The notes: generated by a model not told the origin, from the sequence alone. A stretch of DNA of 64,000 bases from Paenibacillus taihuensis (GCF_003386535.1 NZ_QTTN01000033.1:19405-83404); one strand, 5' to 3'. Positions 1 through 9,553 are shown, numbered from the stretch's first letter. Translations and numbers: made by a program.

Positions 1-574
1 CCTGATTGGAGCCCTTCAGCACGACGAACAGGAATCCTCTGGCATCGAGCGAAACCCGGATCGGTGCAAACATCACGTTCTTCAGGCTGACGTCGCCAGG
101 TTTCTTGTACTCCTTGAGCCAATGGCCGTCGGCGCTGTAGACCGCAATCCTCTGATTGCCGGTATCAGCGACATAGACGTCGCCGTTGTCCGACGCATAT
201 ACGCCCTCGGGAGCCTTCAGTTTCTGCTTGCCTTCTCCTGTTCCGAATTGCTGCAGGATGAGGCCTTCATCATTTATTTTGACAACCCGGTTGTTGTAAT
301 TGTCCGCTACGTAGATGCTGTCGCTTCCGTCGATAAAAATATCGTTTGGATTGTTCAACCCCGACGCGTCCGTCAGCATCCCCGTTTCGTTCTTCTCGTA
401 CAGCTTGGTGCCGAGAACCCGCACTGGCATGTATGGCGTTTGAATGCGGAATAGGTGCTTGTCGGGTCCTATGCCGTAAGAAGGATACGGGGCTTGCGCG
501 AAGACGGCACCGGCGCCAGCCAACATCGATACGAGCACTAGAATCGGAATGATTATTATACTTTTGCGTCCCAC
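1..574 (-). CDS. NHL-repeat beta-propeller protein, secreted (3' end outside window)
   Basis: The reading frame begins at a GTG (574) with a GGAGGAGAA ribosome site 8 bases upstream and runs off the left edge of the window, so only about 191 N-terminal residues are visible. The first 25 or so residues are a hydrophobic signal peptide ending near AVFAQA. After it come NHL-type repeats with the pattern 'GLNNPNDIFID...IYVADNYNNRV' and 'APEGVYASDNGDVYVADTGNQRI', each forming a blade of a beta-propeller. The gene follows the upstream permease gene by 22 bases, so it is the last visible gene of the sugar importer operon. NHL propellers usually bind proteins or ligands; the role here is unknown. The ATG nearer the permease stop is rejected because its frame stops after 14 codons. 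Confidence 0.8.
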   Translation of the reverse strand, partial: MGRKSIIIIPILVLVSMLAGAGAVFAQAPYPSYGIGPDKHLFRIQTPYMPVRVLGTKLYEKNETGMLTDASGLNNPNDIFIDGSDSIYVADNYNNRVVKINDEGLILQQFGTGEGKQKLKAPEGVYASDNGDVYVADTGNQRIAVYSADGHWLKEYKKPGDVSLKNVMFAPIRVSLDARGFLFVVLKGSNQ

Positions 575-596
575 AGCTGCTGTTCTCCTCCCGCCG

Positions 597-1469
597 TCAT
601 TTAATTCCGGAATTGACCATCGTCTCGATCATCGACCGCTGCATAATGGCGAAGATGATGAAATTCGGCACGAACAGCAGAAGAGCAATCGCCGCCGAAG
701 CCCCCTGATTGGCGACCGAAGTGGTCAACCCGTTCGTTAGCGTCGCACCGAAATAGGGGAGCGTCTTCTTCGCTTCGCTAATCATATACAGCGTCGAGCT
801 GTCCGCATCCGCCCATACGGACTGGAAGGACAGAATCATGACCGTGCCGACGGCCGTCTTCACATTCGGAATAACGATGCGGTAGAATGCCATCCATTCG
901 TTCGCTCCGTCCATTCTTGCCGCCTCAAGCAGCTCCTTCGGAAGCTGATCCATGAATTGCTTGATCAGAAAGACGCCGACGGGCAAAGCAACCTGTGGCA
1001 AAATAAGCGCTGCGTACGAATCGATTAAACCGAGCTTGCTGATGACCAGATAACGGGTAATGCTTACCGCCGCCGGCGAGAACATCAATGAAACGACGAT
1101 CAGCTTGAACATGAATTTGCTGCCGAAGAAGTCCATCTTTGAGAAAGCAAAAGCCGCCGCCGAACTGAACATAATCGTGAGCAGCACGCTGGATATCGTG
1201 ACGACGGTACTATTGAACACGTATCGGGAGAATGGCACCAGCGATTCGCCCATGACCGACAGCAGATCGACAAAGTTTTGCAGCGTCGGATTGTTGACAA
1301 AAAACTTGGGAGGAAACATAAACAGTTCCGATAATGGCTTAAACGCGTTGTTGATAATAAAGATAATCGGAAAAATCGATACGACCGCGAACAAAGTCAA
1401 TATCAATAGATTGTTATAATCGAATCCGGTCAGCCGGCTTAGCCTCTTGACCCTTAGTTTCTTCGGCAT
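597..1469 (-). CDS. Carbohydrate ABC transporter permease, MalG type
   Basis: This is an inner-membrane permease of the carbohydrate uptake transporter-1 family, 290 residues, the usual length. Six hydrophobic segments are visible, and the EAA loop that contacts the ATPase lies around residues 185-205 ('EAARMDGANEWMAFYRIVIP'). Its start overlaps the stop of the preceding permease gene by one base (TGATG), so the two are translationally coupled and should form the heterodimeric channel. The ATPase is probably the UgpC-like protein encoded upstream in the same operon. The transported sugar cannot be read from the sequence. Confidence 0.93.
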   Translation of the reverse strand: MPKKLRVKRLSRLTGFDYNNLLILTLFAVVSIFPIIFIINNAFKPLSELFMFPPKFFVNNPTLQNFVDLLSVMGESLVPFSRYVFNSTVVTISSVLLTIMFSSAAAFAFSKMDFFGSKFMFKLIVVSLMFSPAAVSITRYLVISKLGLIDSYAALILPQVALPVGVFLIKQFMDQLPKELLEAARMDGANEWMAFYRIVIPNVKTAVGTVMILSFQSVWADADSSTLYMISEAKKTLPYFGATLTNGLTTSVANQGASAAIALLLFVPNFIIFAIMQRSMIETMVNSGIK

Positions 1470-2404
1470 CAGTTGTCATCCTCATTCCCGAGCACGAGCC
1501 AGGTTAGTCTAGTGAATGAATAAGCTGCCACAAGCAGCATAAAGGTAAGCGCCGTTGCATAGCCAAGCTCGTATCGTATGAACCCGTAATCATCAATATG
1601 GTTTTGAATCAGCTGGCCGGCATAATTCGGCGTCGGGTTTTGCCCTGAGAGTTGGACGCCGATCTGCCCTGCATTCAAGGCTCCGACAATCGACATCACC
1701 GCAGCGAACAGCATTTGCGGCTTCATGGAAGGCAGCGTAATATACCACAGCTCCTGCAGCTTATTTTTGATTCCATCGATTTTGCCGGCTTCATACAAGG
1801 TCGGGTCCACATTTTGCAGACCGGCGAACAGAGACAGGAAGCCGACTCCCATGCTGCCCCAAATCGTAACGAAGATCATTATGCCAAGCAGATAGCTTGC
1901 GCTTTGCGTCCACGCGATTGGCTGTGAAATCAGGCCAAGATTGATGAGCGCATTGTTCAGATAGCCGAGACGGTCTCCGCTGAACAGGACGACCCATACG
2001 GTGGAGATCAATACGCCGCCCGCGATTGACGGCGTGTAGATCGCCATGACATAGACCTTCTTCAGCCGCTTCGGCAGCTGACTGATCAGCCATGCGAGCA
2101 AAAACTGCATCGCATAGCCGATCGGCCCGACAAACACCGCAAATTTGAACGTATTCGGAATGACGTATTTCATCAGCACCGAATCGCGCGTCAGCATAAT
2201 TTTGAAATTGAGCAAACCCACGAATTTCGGAGGCTGAATGGAATTGAAGGATGTAAAGGACAATAGCGCAGCCGTAAATACGGGAACTACGATAAAGACG
2301 ATAAAACAAATCATAAATGGAGCAAGAAATAAATAGGCGGTTCTGCTTCGTTTCAGCTCATTCCATATGTGCGTGCTTCTGCTCACTCTCGTTCCCTCTC
2401 TCAT
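1469..2404 (-). CDS. Carbohydrate ABC transporter permease, MalF type
   Basis: A 311-residue membrane permease with six hydrophobic segments and an EAA loop ('YEAGKIDGIKNKLQELWYIT', near residue 205-225). It is the partner of the following MalG-type permease. The ATG at 2404 overlaps the stop of the receptor gene in the ATGA arrangement. A GTG six codons further in (2386) has a GAGGG site and is an alternative start. The context is an importer operon with its own ATPase, which is less common in Firmicutes, where CUT1 systems often share one ATPase encoded elsewhere. Confidence 0.92.
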   Translation of the reverse strand: MREGTRVSRSTHIWNELKRSRTAYLFLAPFMICFIVFIVVPVFTAALLSFTSFNSIQPPKFVGLLNFKIMLTRDSVLMKYVIPNTFKFAVFVGPIGYAMQFLLAWLISQLPKRLKKVYVMAIYTPSIAGGVLISTVWVVLFSGDRLGYLNNALINLGLISQPIAWTQSASYLLGIMIFVTIWGSMGVGFLSLFAGLQNVDPTLYEAGKIDGIKNKLQELWYITLPSMKPQMLFAAVMSIVGALNAGQIGVQLSGQNPTPNYAGQLIQNHIDDYGFIRYELGYATALTFMLLVAAYSFTRLTWLVLGNEDDN

Positions 2405-5241
2405 CGCTTATCGCCGAACTCCTGCTGCTTTACGTCCATTTCCGCCTGTATGTCCCTAGCAGCCAATTCCATCTGCTGCCTGTAATTTTTCTTGTCGATG
2501 ACCGTGCTTGTCCATGCATTCCATAGCGATCTCGGCGTCATATAGGAGCCTCCGAGCACGTACGGAATTGGCTTGTACCAATTCAGCTGCTCACTGAGAG
2601 TCCGCTTGACGTCCTTGCTCCAGAAGTTCTGCTGCGCAATGACGTTCGGGTTCGGTGAATACCACATAAATTCTGGCCCGAAATAATTGCTGAGATCGTT
2701 GGCGAAATTCGTCTGCGTCTTCGTCGAGAGCCACCACTGCGTGAACTGCCACGCTTTATCCTGTCTCTCCTGATTTGACTTGAACAACATGACGCCGTTC
2801 TGCGTGCCCGCTTCCCAGCGCTGTATATTGCCGCTGCTATCCTTCGTCCCTGGTGCAAGCGTTATATTCCACAACCCCGAAATGTCAGGCGCACTCAGCT
2901 TGAACAAGATATATTGGTCGATGCCTGCAATGCCGACCGGAGCATCGCCCAGGCGGAAATGCTGATAGAAATTAGCCATCTGCTGCGGCATGCCGTACTT
3001 GATATACAGGTCCGTCCAGAACTGGAATGCCTTGAAGCCCTCCGGTGTCGTGAACGCCACTTTCTTGCCGTCCTCCGAATACGTCGGCACGTCATGCTGG
3101 GCGAAGAACGTTTGGAAATCGCCGTACGGATAGAAAAAGTTATAATTCTGCTGCTCTAGCGTCGCAATGTCCTTAACGACGTCATCCCAATCCTGCGGGA
3201 CGGAGATATTAAGCCGCTTCAGCACATCCTCTCTGTAGTAGAGGACATTATAGATAACTTCCTCCGGCAGGCCGTAGTAGCCGCCCTTGAAGCTATAGGG
3301 GAGCATCGCGCCAGGCACGACGCCCGCCTTCAAATCGCCGAAGCCCTGAAGCTGATCGAGTCTCACCAGCGCATCCCGCTCTGCAAACGCATAGGCCGTG
3401 TAAGCATCGACGCCCGTCGCTACGTCGGGCTGCTTGCCTGCCGCATTCGCGAGCACCAGCAGATTGCCGCCCGGCGGGCAATAATTGACATTGATCTTAA
3501 TACCGGTCATCGGCGTAAAATATTCGTTGGCGTAATCCTGCATTAGATTGACGTAGTTCTTATTGCGCTGTACCCACACTTGAATCGTATCTGCATCATT
3601 GGATTTTACGGCAGTGCCGCCGCCCGCAAACGAAGCGAAGAACTGTTTCACGTAGTATATCAGTTTGTGGAAAAAGCCCACTTTAATGCTCGGGAAAGCC
3701 GCATTCTTGCTCTTGATCGTTACGCTGTCAAGCGTAAGCGGCTGCTTGCTCAGCTTATTCGCCCAGTCTGTGACGCTTGTATAGATGGCGCTTAAGGCGT
3801 CATCCCGCTTCGGAATGTCATCCACGCGCTGCGACAATTTGTCCAAATCTCTTGCTGCCGTCAGCAATTCCCCATAGGCGCTCGTTTTGACGCCCGTCAA
3901 GCGGCTAACTGCTTCAGCCTGCTTCCGGAGCGTGTCCGAATACAATTTCAGATCAGCGTCAATGCCGGGAATGTACTGCTTCAGATTCCAGATCCGATAG
4001 ACGTCCACGTTGTTCACGCCAACGATGCTCTGCACCTTCAGGTCCAGTTCCCGCAACCCGCGGACAGTGTCCTGAAGCTCCTGCTGCACATTGCGGTAAG
4101 GCGCATTCGTTACCGTCAGACGCAGCGTATGTGTGCCTTGGGTCAGATAGAAATCATATGGCTTATCGCCGCCCAGCACCTTCGACCGCCACGAAGCGCC
4201 GTAGGGGAAGCTGACGTCCAGCAGCTCCTGAAAAGGCGTCCTGCCGTCGATAGCGATGGTGCGGTACGAGCTGATGTCGGCATTGATGTTCTGTGCATAT
4301 TTAAGCGCAATATTGTAGATGCCGTCCTGCGGAACATCGAATTTCCACTCGATCCAGTCATGCGCGCTCGACCAGTTTTCGCCGCCTACGGCGTTGAACA
4401 GGCGCTTCCCGTTCTGCTGCGGTGTCAAGCCCGGCTGCGCGATATTCAATAGCTGAATGTTCGTGCCCGACTGAGCGGCTGTATTCTCTGCTTCCAGCTT
4501 GCTCACGAAAGCATCATCTCCAGAAGCAGCCGGCAAGCGATGCTGATAGGCATCGTAATCTTCTAGCTTCTCGGGAGACTGTACGACAAGCTTGCCTATC
4601 GCCAGCTTGCCGTTTAAGCCCGTAAGCGTCAGGCGATTGTCGCCTTGCTTCAGGTAGAACTTCAGCGGCTCGGCGTTACCGCCGTTCCGGTCCGACAGCG
4701 GCATCAGCGTCCACTGCTTCACTTCGTTGAACTTCGGATGGATATTGTTCCCTCCGTCATCCAGCGGGAACGGATACCGGTCCTTCTCGTACCTCCGTTC
4801 AAACAAGAAGTTACCGCTCTCGGCAAAGGGCAGGCTTCCGTTGACAAGAAGCCCCCGTTCGACCGGCTGCTGCACAGGGTCAATTGAATAATATTCCACG
4901 GCGATTTCATACAGGCCGCCGGCTGGGACGCGGGCAATGTAGTTCAGCTGCCCGCTGTCGTTATTCCAGATCACCGCGCCCTGCTTGCCGCCTACCGCTC
5001 CGACGCTGATATCCGCATCACCGGACTTCGCCGTGAAATCCGCTGCTGCGATTTCAAGCCGGATGCCATCTGCGTCCTTGACCTGCGATTTGCTCCAGCT
5101 CTCCTCTACATCTGCATAATGCCGGATGATCGCGTCCTCCGCCGCATAGCCATTCATCGCAAGGGAGAGGAACAGGATGAATGAAAAGCCGCCTGCGAAG
5201 AACGGCCGTAGCTGCTTCATGATGCCCCTGCTTGACAACAC
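2401..5241 (-). CDS. Giant extracellular solute-binding protein fused to N-terminal carbohydrate-binding regions
   Basis: At 946 residues this is about twice the length of a normal sugar receptor. A signal peptide (about residues 1-33, ending NGYAAE) has no lipobox cysteine. Two beta-rich regions follow (about 45-225 and 240-400), each with the pattern of a galactose-binding-like carbohydrate module ('GGLYEIAVEYYSIDP', 'DGIYNIALKYAQNI'). A helical segment (about 400-500) leads to a family 1 solute-binding domain from about residue 555 to the end ('VWVQRNKNYVNLMQDYANEY', 'PQDWDDVVKDIATLEQ'). A hydrophobic stretch near residue 525 could be a membrane or wall anchor. The GTG at 5241 has a GGAAGG site; the ATG at codon 8 is an alternative. 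It is encoded directly before the two permeases, so it probably delivers sugar to them. The fusion suggests that it holds a polysaccharide and passes on its fragments. Confidence 0.85.
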   Translation of the reverse strand: MLSSRGIMKQLRPFFAGGFSFILFLSLAMNGYAAEDAIIRHYADVEESWSKSQVKDADGIRLEIAAADFTAKSGDADISVGAVGGKQGAVIWNNDSGQLNYIARVPAGGLYEIAVEYYSIDPVQQPVERGLLVNGSLPFAESGNFLFERRYEKDRYPFPLDDGGNNIHPKFNEVKQWTLMPLSDRNGGNAEPLKFYLKQGDNRLTLTGLNGKLAIGKLVVQSPEKLEDYDAYQHRLPAASGDDAFVSKLEAENTAAQSGTNIQLLNIAQPGLTPQQNGKRLFNAVGGENWSSAHDWIEWKFDVPQDGIYNIALKYAQNINADISSYRTIAIDGRTPFQELLDVSFPYGASWRSKVLGGDKPYDFYLTQGTHTLRLTVTNAPYRNVQQELQDTVRGLRELDLKVQSIVGVNNVDVYRIWNLKQYIPGIDADLKLYSDTLRKQAEAVSRLTGVKTSAYGELLTAARDLDKLSQRVDDIPKRDDALSAIYTSVTDWANKLSKQPLTLDSVTIKSKNAAFPSIKVGFFHKLIYYVKQFFASFAGGGTAVKSNDADTIQVWVQRNKNYVNLMQDYANEYFTPMTGIKINVNYCPPGGNLLVLANAAGKQPDVATGVDAYTAYAFAERDALVRLDQLQGFGDLKAGVVPGAMLPYSFKGGYYGLPEEVIYNVLYYREDVLKRLNISVPQDWDDVVKDIATLEQQNYNFFYPYGDFQTFFAQHDVPTYSEDGKKVAFTTPEGFKAFQFWTDLYIKYGMPQQMANFYQHFRLGDAPVGIAGIDQYILFKLSAPDISGLWNITLAPGTKDSSGNIQRWEAGTQNGVMLFKSNQERQDKAWQFTQWWLSTKTQTNFANDLSNYFGPEFMWYSPNPNVIAQQNFWSKDVKRTLSEQLNWYKPIPYVLGGSYMTPRSLWNAWTSTVIDKKNYRQQMELAARDIQAEMDVKQQEFGDKR

Positions 5242-5285
5242 ATTTTCACCTTCCTCAAAGAATTCGACTTGCTTGGCATCAGAGC

Positions 5286-6395
5286 TTATGAAATACGGTG
5301 CTCCGAATGCAGGTCAAAACATAAAAAGCGGTCCATCTCAAGCGAAACAAGCACTTCCATGCCGTTCTGGTGCCTTTCTCTCGCATCGACGCGCACGATC
5401 ACCTCGTCGCCGCCGAATCGTACGTATACATACCTATCCGCACCGACCAGCTCCGCTCCTTCGATTGTGCCTCTGAAGGACGGACCGGCAACATCGCCGC
5501 CGTCATACGGTTTAATGGTCATATTCTCCGGCCGAATGCCGCCATACACGTCTTTATATTTGAGGTCGATCCTGCCGGCCGTGTCCGCCGGCACTTCGAG
5601 AGCAAACCGGTCATGCGCGAACAGCAGCCTCCCGTCTTGGCGGACCAGCTTCCCTTTAATGAAATTCATTGGCGGCGAGCCGATGAAGCCGGCTACGAAG
5701 CGGTTCGCAGGGTAGTTGTAAATGTTCTCGGGCGTGTCGACCTGCTGGATGACACCGCCGTTCATAACGACGATCCGATCGCCCATCGTCATCGCTTCGA
5801 TCTGGTCGTGCGTCACATAGATCGTAGTAACGCCCAGCTCCCGCTGCAGCTTAATGAGCTCCATTCTCATGCGGACGCGCATCTTGGCATCCAGATTGGA
5901 TAGGGGCTCGTCCATGAGGAAGATTTTCGGGTCGCGGACGATCGCTCTCCCGAGAGCGACGCGCTGCCGTTGGCCCCCGGAAATTTGCCCTGGCAGGCGG
6001 TCCAGCAAATGCTCGATTTGCAGCTTCTTCGCTTTATTTTTGACCGACTCGTTAATCTCGAACTTCTCCATCTTCTTCAGCCGCAGGCTGAATGCCATGT
6101 TCTCGAACAGGGATAAATTGGGATAGAGGGCGTAGTTCTGAAAAACCATCGCAATATTGCGGTTTTTGGGCGGCAAGTTATTGACGATCTGGTCATCGAT
6201 ATAAATTTCGCCTTTCGAGATGCTCTCAAGGCCGGCGATCATTCGCAGAGTTGTCGTTTTTCCGCAGCCGGAGGGACCGACGAACACGATAAATTCAGAA
6301 TCATCGATCTCCAAATTGAAGTCATGGACTGCCGGAGCTACATCCTTGGCATTCGGGTACATCTTGAATAAGCCTCGTATCGATACTTTTGCCAT
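5286..6395 (-). CDS. ugpC: Sugar ABC transporter ATPase, UgpC/MalK/MsmK type
   Basis: A 369-residue ATPase with all expected motifs: Walker A GPSGCGKTT (40-48), Q-loop at FQNY (about 85), signature SGGQRQR (139-145), Walker B IFLMDEP (158-164), H-loop His196. A C-terminal OB-fold regulatory region starts near residue 240. It energises carbohydrate import and probably serves the two permeases downstream. In this group of bacteria one such ATPase often serves many importers, so it may also drive the two other permease pairs in this window, neither of which has its own ATPase. Forty-four bases separate it from the receptor fusion gene. The symbol is by family resemblance only. Confidence 0.93.
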   Translation of the reverse strand: MAKVSIRGLFKMYPNAKDVAPAVHDFNLEIDDSEFIVFVGPSGCGKTTTLRMIAGLESISKGEIYIDDQIVNNLPPKNRNIAMVFQNYALYPNLSLFENMAFSLRLKKMEKFEINESVKNKAKKLQIEHLLDRLPGQISGGQRQRVALGRAIVRDPKIFLMDEPLSNLDAKMRVRMRMELIKLQRELGVTTIYVTHDQIEAMTMGDRIVVMNGGVIQQVDTPENIYNYPANRFVAGFIGSPPMNFIKGKLVRQDGRLLFAHDRFALEVPADTAGRIDLKYKDVYGGIRPENMTIKPYDGGDVAGPSFRGTIEGAELVGADRYVYVRFGGDEVIVRVDARERHQNGMEVLVSLEMDRFLCFDLHSEHRIS

Positions 6396-6564
6396 ATGCG
6401 CATTCTCCCTCTGTTTATCAATCCTGTAGTGTGTGCAAACAGAATATCTCCCAAGGATAGGAACCTACCGGTTGGCCCAGCTTGAACAGCTTGACGGCAG
6501 TAAGTCCCTATGCTTGACAGAAATTGCGATCAACGCTCATCTATGCCCGGCGGATATGGCGGTA

Positions 6565-6618
6565 AACCGAATACAAGGACTGCCTATACCGCGATAGAAA
6601 GTCCTTGTATGCTCGGTT
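6565..6618 (-). terminator. Strong intercistronic hairpin after the receptor gene
   Basis: A 16-bp stem is interrupted by a 2-base bulge: AACCGA plus ATACAAGGAC (6565-6580) pairs with GTCCTTGTAT plus TCGGTT (6601-6618). Inside the 20-base loop CTAT and ATAG can pair further. No U-run follows on the minus strand, so it is more likely a 3'-end stabilizer or partial terminator that keeps receptor mRNA more abundant than the downstream ATPase and permease mRNA. Confidence 0.6.
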
Positions 6619-6637
6619 CTTTGTTATGCGATTGCGC

Positions 6638-8209
6638 TTACCACGCCGGAGGGTTGTCCAGCACTTTATTCGCGTTCACCTTGTTATCGTATTCCTTGAG
6701 TGCGTCAACGAGCTGCTTCTTCCCGCTGTTCACCTCTTGCGTTAGCTTGAGCAGGTCAGGCGTCACGTAAGAGTTGTTCGTATTTTGGGATGCGCTTTCA
6801 AAGCCGTCGTACAGCGTTTGGAACTCTTCGTTCAGGCTGTACTTCGTCGAGAACGGCGGCATGCCATAACCGTAGTAGTCATTGCCAAGCGTCATCGAGA
6901 ACGAGTAGCGGTTCTCGTCATACTTGAACGGGAATACTTTATCGCCCGAATCCGGGTTCGTCGTATAAGCGTTATTACGGAATTCCTGACTTGTCATGAA
7001 TTTCAGAACGTCCCATGCAAGGTCTTTGTTCTTGCTGCCTTTATAGATGGAGTATCCGATTTCGTCAATCAGCGTTCCGCGGCCGCCTGGACCGGACGGC
7101 ACATTATAAACGCCGACTTTGAACGGATAGGATTTGGATGCCTGATCATAAGGAACTGCCCACGAACTCGCTACGAACATTGCGGACACGCCTTTCTCCC
7201 AGTCCACGTCCCAGATCGAAGTATCCAATCCCATCGCTTTCTTCTGATCCTCGGAGAGGGTTGCCGCATAGTTATTGCCGTACACTTCCAGATACTTCTC
7301 GATAGCCGTAATCGCGTTAGGGTCCTCAGCCATGTTGGACACCTTCTTGCCGTCTACCTCCTTGTAGCCTTTGACGCCATAGGCTTGAAGGAAGAAATTC
7401 AGCATCCGCGGATAATCTTCCACATCAATGTTCCGTGCAAGTCCTGCGGTCATGTTCTTCGGATCGCTCTTGTTCGTCAGCTTGTGCGCCGCGCTCATGA
7501 AATCGTCGATCGTCCAGTCGTTCGTCGGATAAGGCACGTTCGCTTTGTCGAACAAATCAAGGTTGGCGATGATAGCAACCGGCATCGGATCGAAAGGAAT
7601 GCCGTATGTCACGCCGTCCACTTTATGCTGCTCAAGCAGAGAAGGGATGAAGCTGTTTTTGTAGTCTGGATCTTTATCCAGATAGCTGTCGAGCGGTTCT
7701 ACGTACTGGTTCTTGTTGAGCGTTTGCAGAATGCCCGGAACCGGACCTTCCCAGAAGAAAATATCAGGTAAATCGCCGCTCGCCAGCCCTTTTGTAATGT
7801 CCTTCCAATCTTTGTCCGGCTGCACGTTCAGCACAACGTTCGGGAACTCGTTATGGATGTACTCGTAGAAAGGGTCACCCGGCTTGCCGCCAACGCCTTC
7901 CCCTGCGCGCATCCAAATGTTAAGCGTACCTTTCAGTTCTTTTCTATGCGCAGCTTCCTCAGCGCTTACAGTTGTCGCCGAGTCGCCATTGTTCGCCGCC
8001 GCATTTGTTGCGGACGCATTGTTTGATGTCGAATCATCGCTCGCTGCATTGTTCGCCGCGTCGTTTGCCGCGTTATTCGCTGCATTGCTAGCCACATTGT
8101 TGGCCGCATTGTTCGAGTTTGAAGAATCGTTGCCGGATGAACAAGCAGTCAGAAAGATCGACAGGATAAAGATTATAGCTACTACAAGAAAAACAGCTTG
8201 TTTTTTCAT
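6638..8209 (-). CDS. Lipoprotein sugar-binding receptor of ABC importer
   Basis: A 523-residue family 1 extracellular solute-binding protein. The signal peptide ends in a lipobox (LTAC, Cys23), so the protein should be anchored in the outer leaflet of the membrane. A long low-complexity linker of Asn, Ala, Ser and Asp (about residues 25-80) follows, as in many Paenibacillus receptors. The binding domain has the usual features ('LKGTLNIWMRAGEGVGG', 'FEGASW' type segment 'MFVASSWAVPYD', C-terminal 'WDVLKFMTS'). It lies 129 bases after a DUF1861 gene and before the ATPase gene. It is the second receptor for one permease pair in this operon. Ligand unknown. Confidence 0.92.
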   Translation of the reverse strand: MKKQAVFLVVAIIFILSIFLTACSSGNDSSNSNNAANNVASNAANNAANDAANNAASDDSTSNNASATNAAANNGDSATTVSAEEAAHRKELKGTLNIWMRAGEGVGGKPGDPFYEYIHNEFPNVVLNVQPDKDWKDITKGLASGDLPDIFFWEGPVPGILQTLNKNQYVEPLDSYLDKDPDYKNSFIPSLLEQHKVDGVTYGIPFDPMPVAIIANLDLFDKANVPYPTNDWTIDDFMSAAHKLTNKSDPKNMTAGLARNIDVEDYPRMLNFFLQAYGVKGYKEVDGKKVSNMAEDPNAITAIEKYLEVYGNNYAATLSEDQKKAMGLDTSIWDVDWEKGVSAMFVASSWAVPYDQASKSYPFKVGVYNVPSGPGGRGTLIDEIGYSIYKGSKNKDLAWDVLKFMTSQEFRNNAYTTNPDSGDKVFPFKYDENRYSFSMTLGNDYYGYGMPPFSTKYSLNEEFQTLYDGFESASQNTNNSYVTPDLLKLTQEVNSGKKQLVDALKEYDNKVNANKVLDNPPAW

Positions 8210-8338
8210 GCCTTCTTTTCCCCCATTATGAGTGATGGTTGCTTCTGGTCGCAGCTCTGCCTTGATGTCTTATTCCTACTGTACGATTACATGACGATAC
8301 CTCCGGGCGGCACCTCCTTGTATCAATCTCATCCGCAA

Positions 8339-9301
8339 TTACAAGCTGACAATGCTTCCGTAGCCTTCAAACGGATAATCGATGACGATCCGGCCTGCCT
8401 CGCAATCGCCGATACCGCTGTACAGATCCGCCTTACCGTCAGCTCTCATTTCGATACCGGACGTAAACGCGCAATCGACAAGATCAGGCTTCTTCGCAGG
8501 ACCCGAAGGATAGCTCGAACGCGTTCCGATCAGCTTGATATCCCTAGCCTCGTGCATGACCGGGTCGAATACGAAGGAGAAGTTCATGTAAGTCAGGATC
8601 AGCTCGCCTTGCTCGTCGACCCATTTGTACGATTTGTGGCCGATGACGCCGATCATGCCGCTATCCAGCAGATAAGCCTGGTTGCAGCCGCCCCACTCAT
8701 CATTATCGAAAAGCCCTGGAATATATGAAGCGTTTTCAATCACTTCAGCGGTCAAATCCTCAAGCCGTTCGATAATCGCAAAGCCAACGATCGATTCGCT
8801 GCCGTACTGCTTCCGCACTTCCTCGTTTCTTGGCCGCGAGAAGACGCCGATTCGGCCGTCCGCCAACTCCACGAGACGGATATCCTTCATATAATCCGGG
8901 CCTGTTGTATAGTAGTACATGTCATGAATGTCCGTTCCCTTATAGAAGTAACCGTAAAACGTGTCGATTTTTCCTTGCCGGTAGCGCACATGCGTACCGC
9001 CTAGAACGAGCTGACCTGCGATCTTGCTGACATAAGGATCTTCCAGCTGATAAATCATGGAGTCCGGAACAAGCGTCCATTCATCCGTTCCCGTCTGCTC
9101 GAACAGCCTTACCCAGGAACGCGCCCATTCGCTTCTTCTTTCAACACGTCCGAAAATATATCGTTTCCCTTGCCATTCAAACGGGATCGAAGGGTTATAG
9201 ACGTCATAGCCATCGACACCGTCAAACGTTAGTTTAACGCTTTCATAAATCGGCTTCGTAAGTTCAAATTCCGTTCTTTGGTCAATAACAGATGCCTTCA
9301 T
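8339..9301 (-). CDS. DUF1861 / GT108-type beta-propeller protein (first copy)
   Basis: A 320-residue cytoplasmic protein (no signal peptide) with the pattern of the DUF1861 family: 'YDVYNPSIPFEWQGKRYIFG', 'DPYVSKIAGQLVLGGTHV', 'MKDIRLVELADGRIGVFSRP' and 'DEWGGCNQ', repeated blades of a five-bladed propeller. As I recall, the related Leishmania proteins are family GT108 mannosyltransferase/phosphorylases of beta-1,2-mannan and are related to GH130 phosphorylases. By analogy this may cleave or build beta-mannosides using phosphate or GDP-mannose, but that is inference. It starts at an ATG with an AAGGGGTGG site and is the first gene of the operon, behind a promoter with a LacI-type operator in its spacer. 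A paralogue lies at 10619-11584. Confidence 0.8.
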   Translation of the reverse strand: MKASVIDQRTEFELTKPIYESVKLTFDGVDGYDVYNPSIPFEWQGKRYIFGRVERRSEWARSWVRLFEQTGTDEWTLVPDSMIYQLEDPYVSKIAGQLVLGGTHVRYRQGKIDTFYGYFYKGTDIHDMYYYTTGPDYMKDIRLVELADGRIGVFSRPRNEEVRKQYGSESIVGFAIIERLEDLTAEVIENASYIPGLFDNDEWGGCNQAYLLDSGMIGVIGHKSYKWVDEQGELILTYMNFSFVFDPVMHEARDIKLIGTRSSYPSGPAKKPDLVDCAFTSGIEMRADGKADLYSGIGDCEAGRIVIDYPFEGYGSIVSL

Positions 9302-9355
9302 TGTGCCACCCCTTCTAAAGCCGCAGTAAATTTAATAGATTACAAACGCACCATG

Positions 9356-9384
9356 ATTATACATCCGTAACGTTACTAAGACAA
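9356..9384 (-). promoter_or_regulatory. Sigma-A promoter with LacI operator inside the spacer
   Basis: On the minus strand a -35 TTGTCT (9379-9384), a 17-base spacer and a -10 TATAAT (9356-9361) drive the DUF1861/importer operon. The palindrome GTAACGTTAC (9367-9376) fills the spacer, so a bound LacI-family repressor would block RNA polymerase. Confidence 0.8.
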
Positions 9385-9553
9385 TATGTTATTTACTTTT
9401 TAACTAACACTGTCTTTACAAAACTGTATTTCCAACAGATTTCTATCCATTTATACTCGTTTTTCGATAAAAATCACAAATTGGCGCAGTTTCCCCTGTA
9501 TTCCATCATTATCACTCGGTTTCAGTTTCGCTTCCTCATGACTTATATTAATA

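Noticed and set aside
6785..7771. A 328-codon plus-strand frame
   Set aside because: It lies opposite the clear lipoprotein receptor gene; its translation has no domain and atypical composition.
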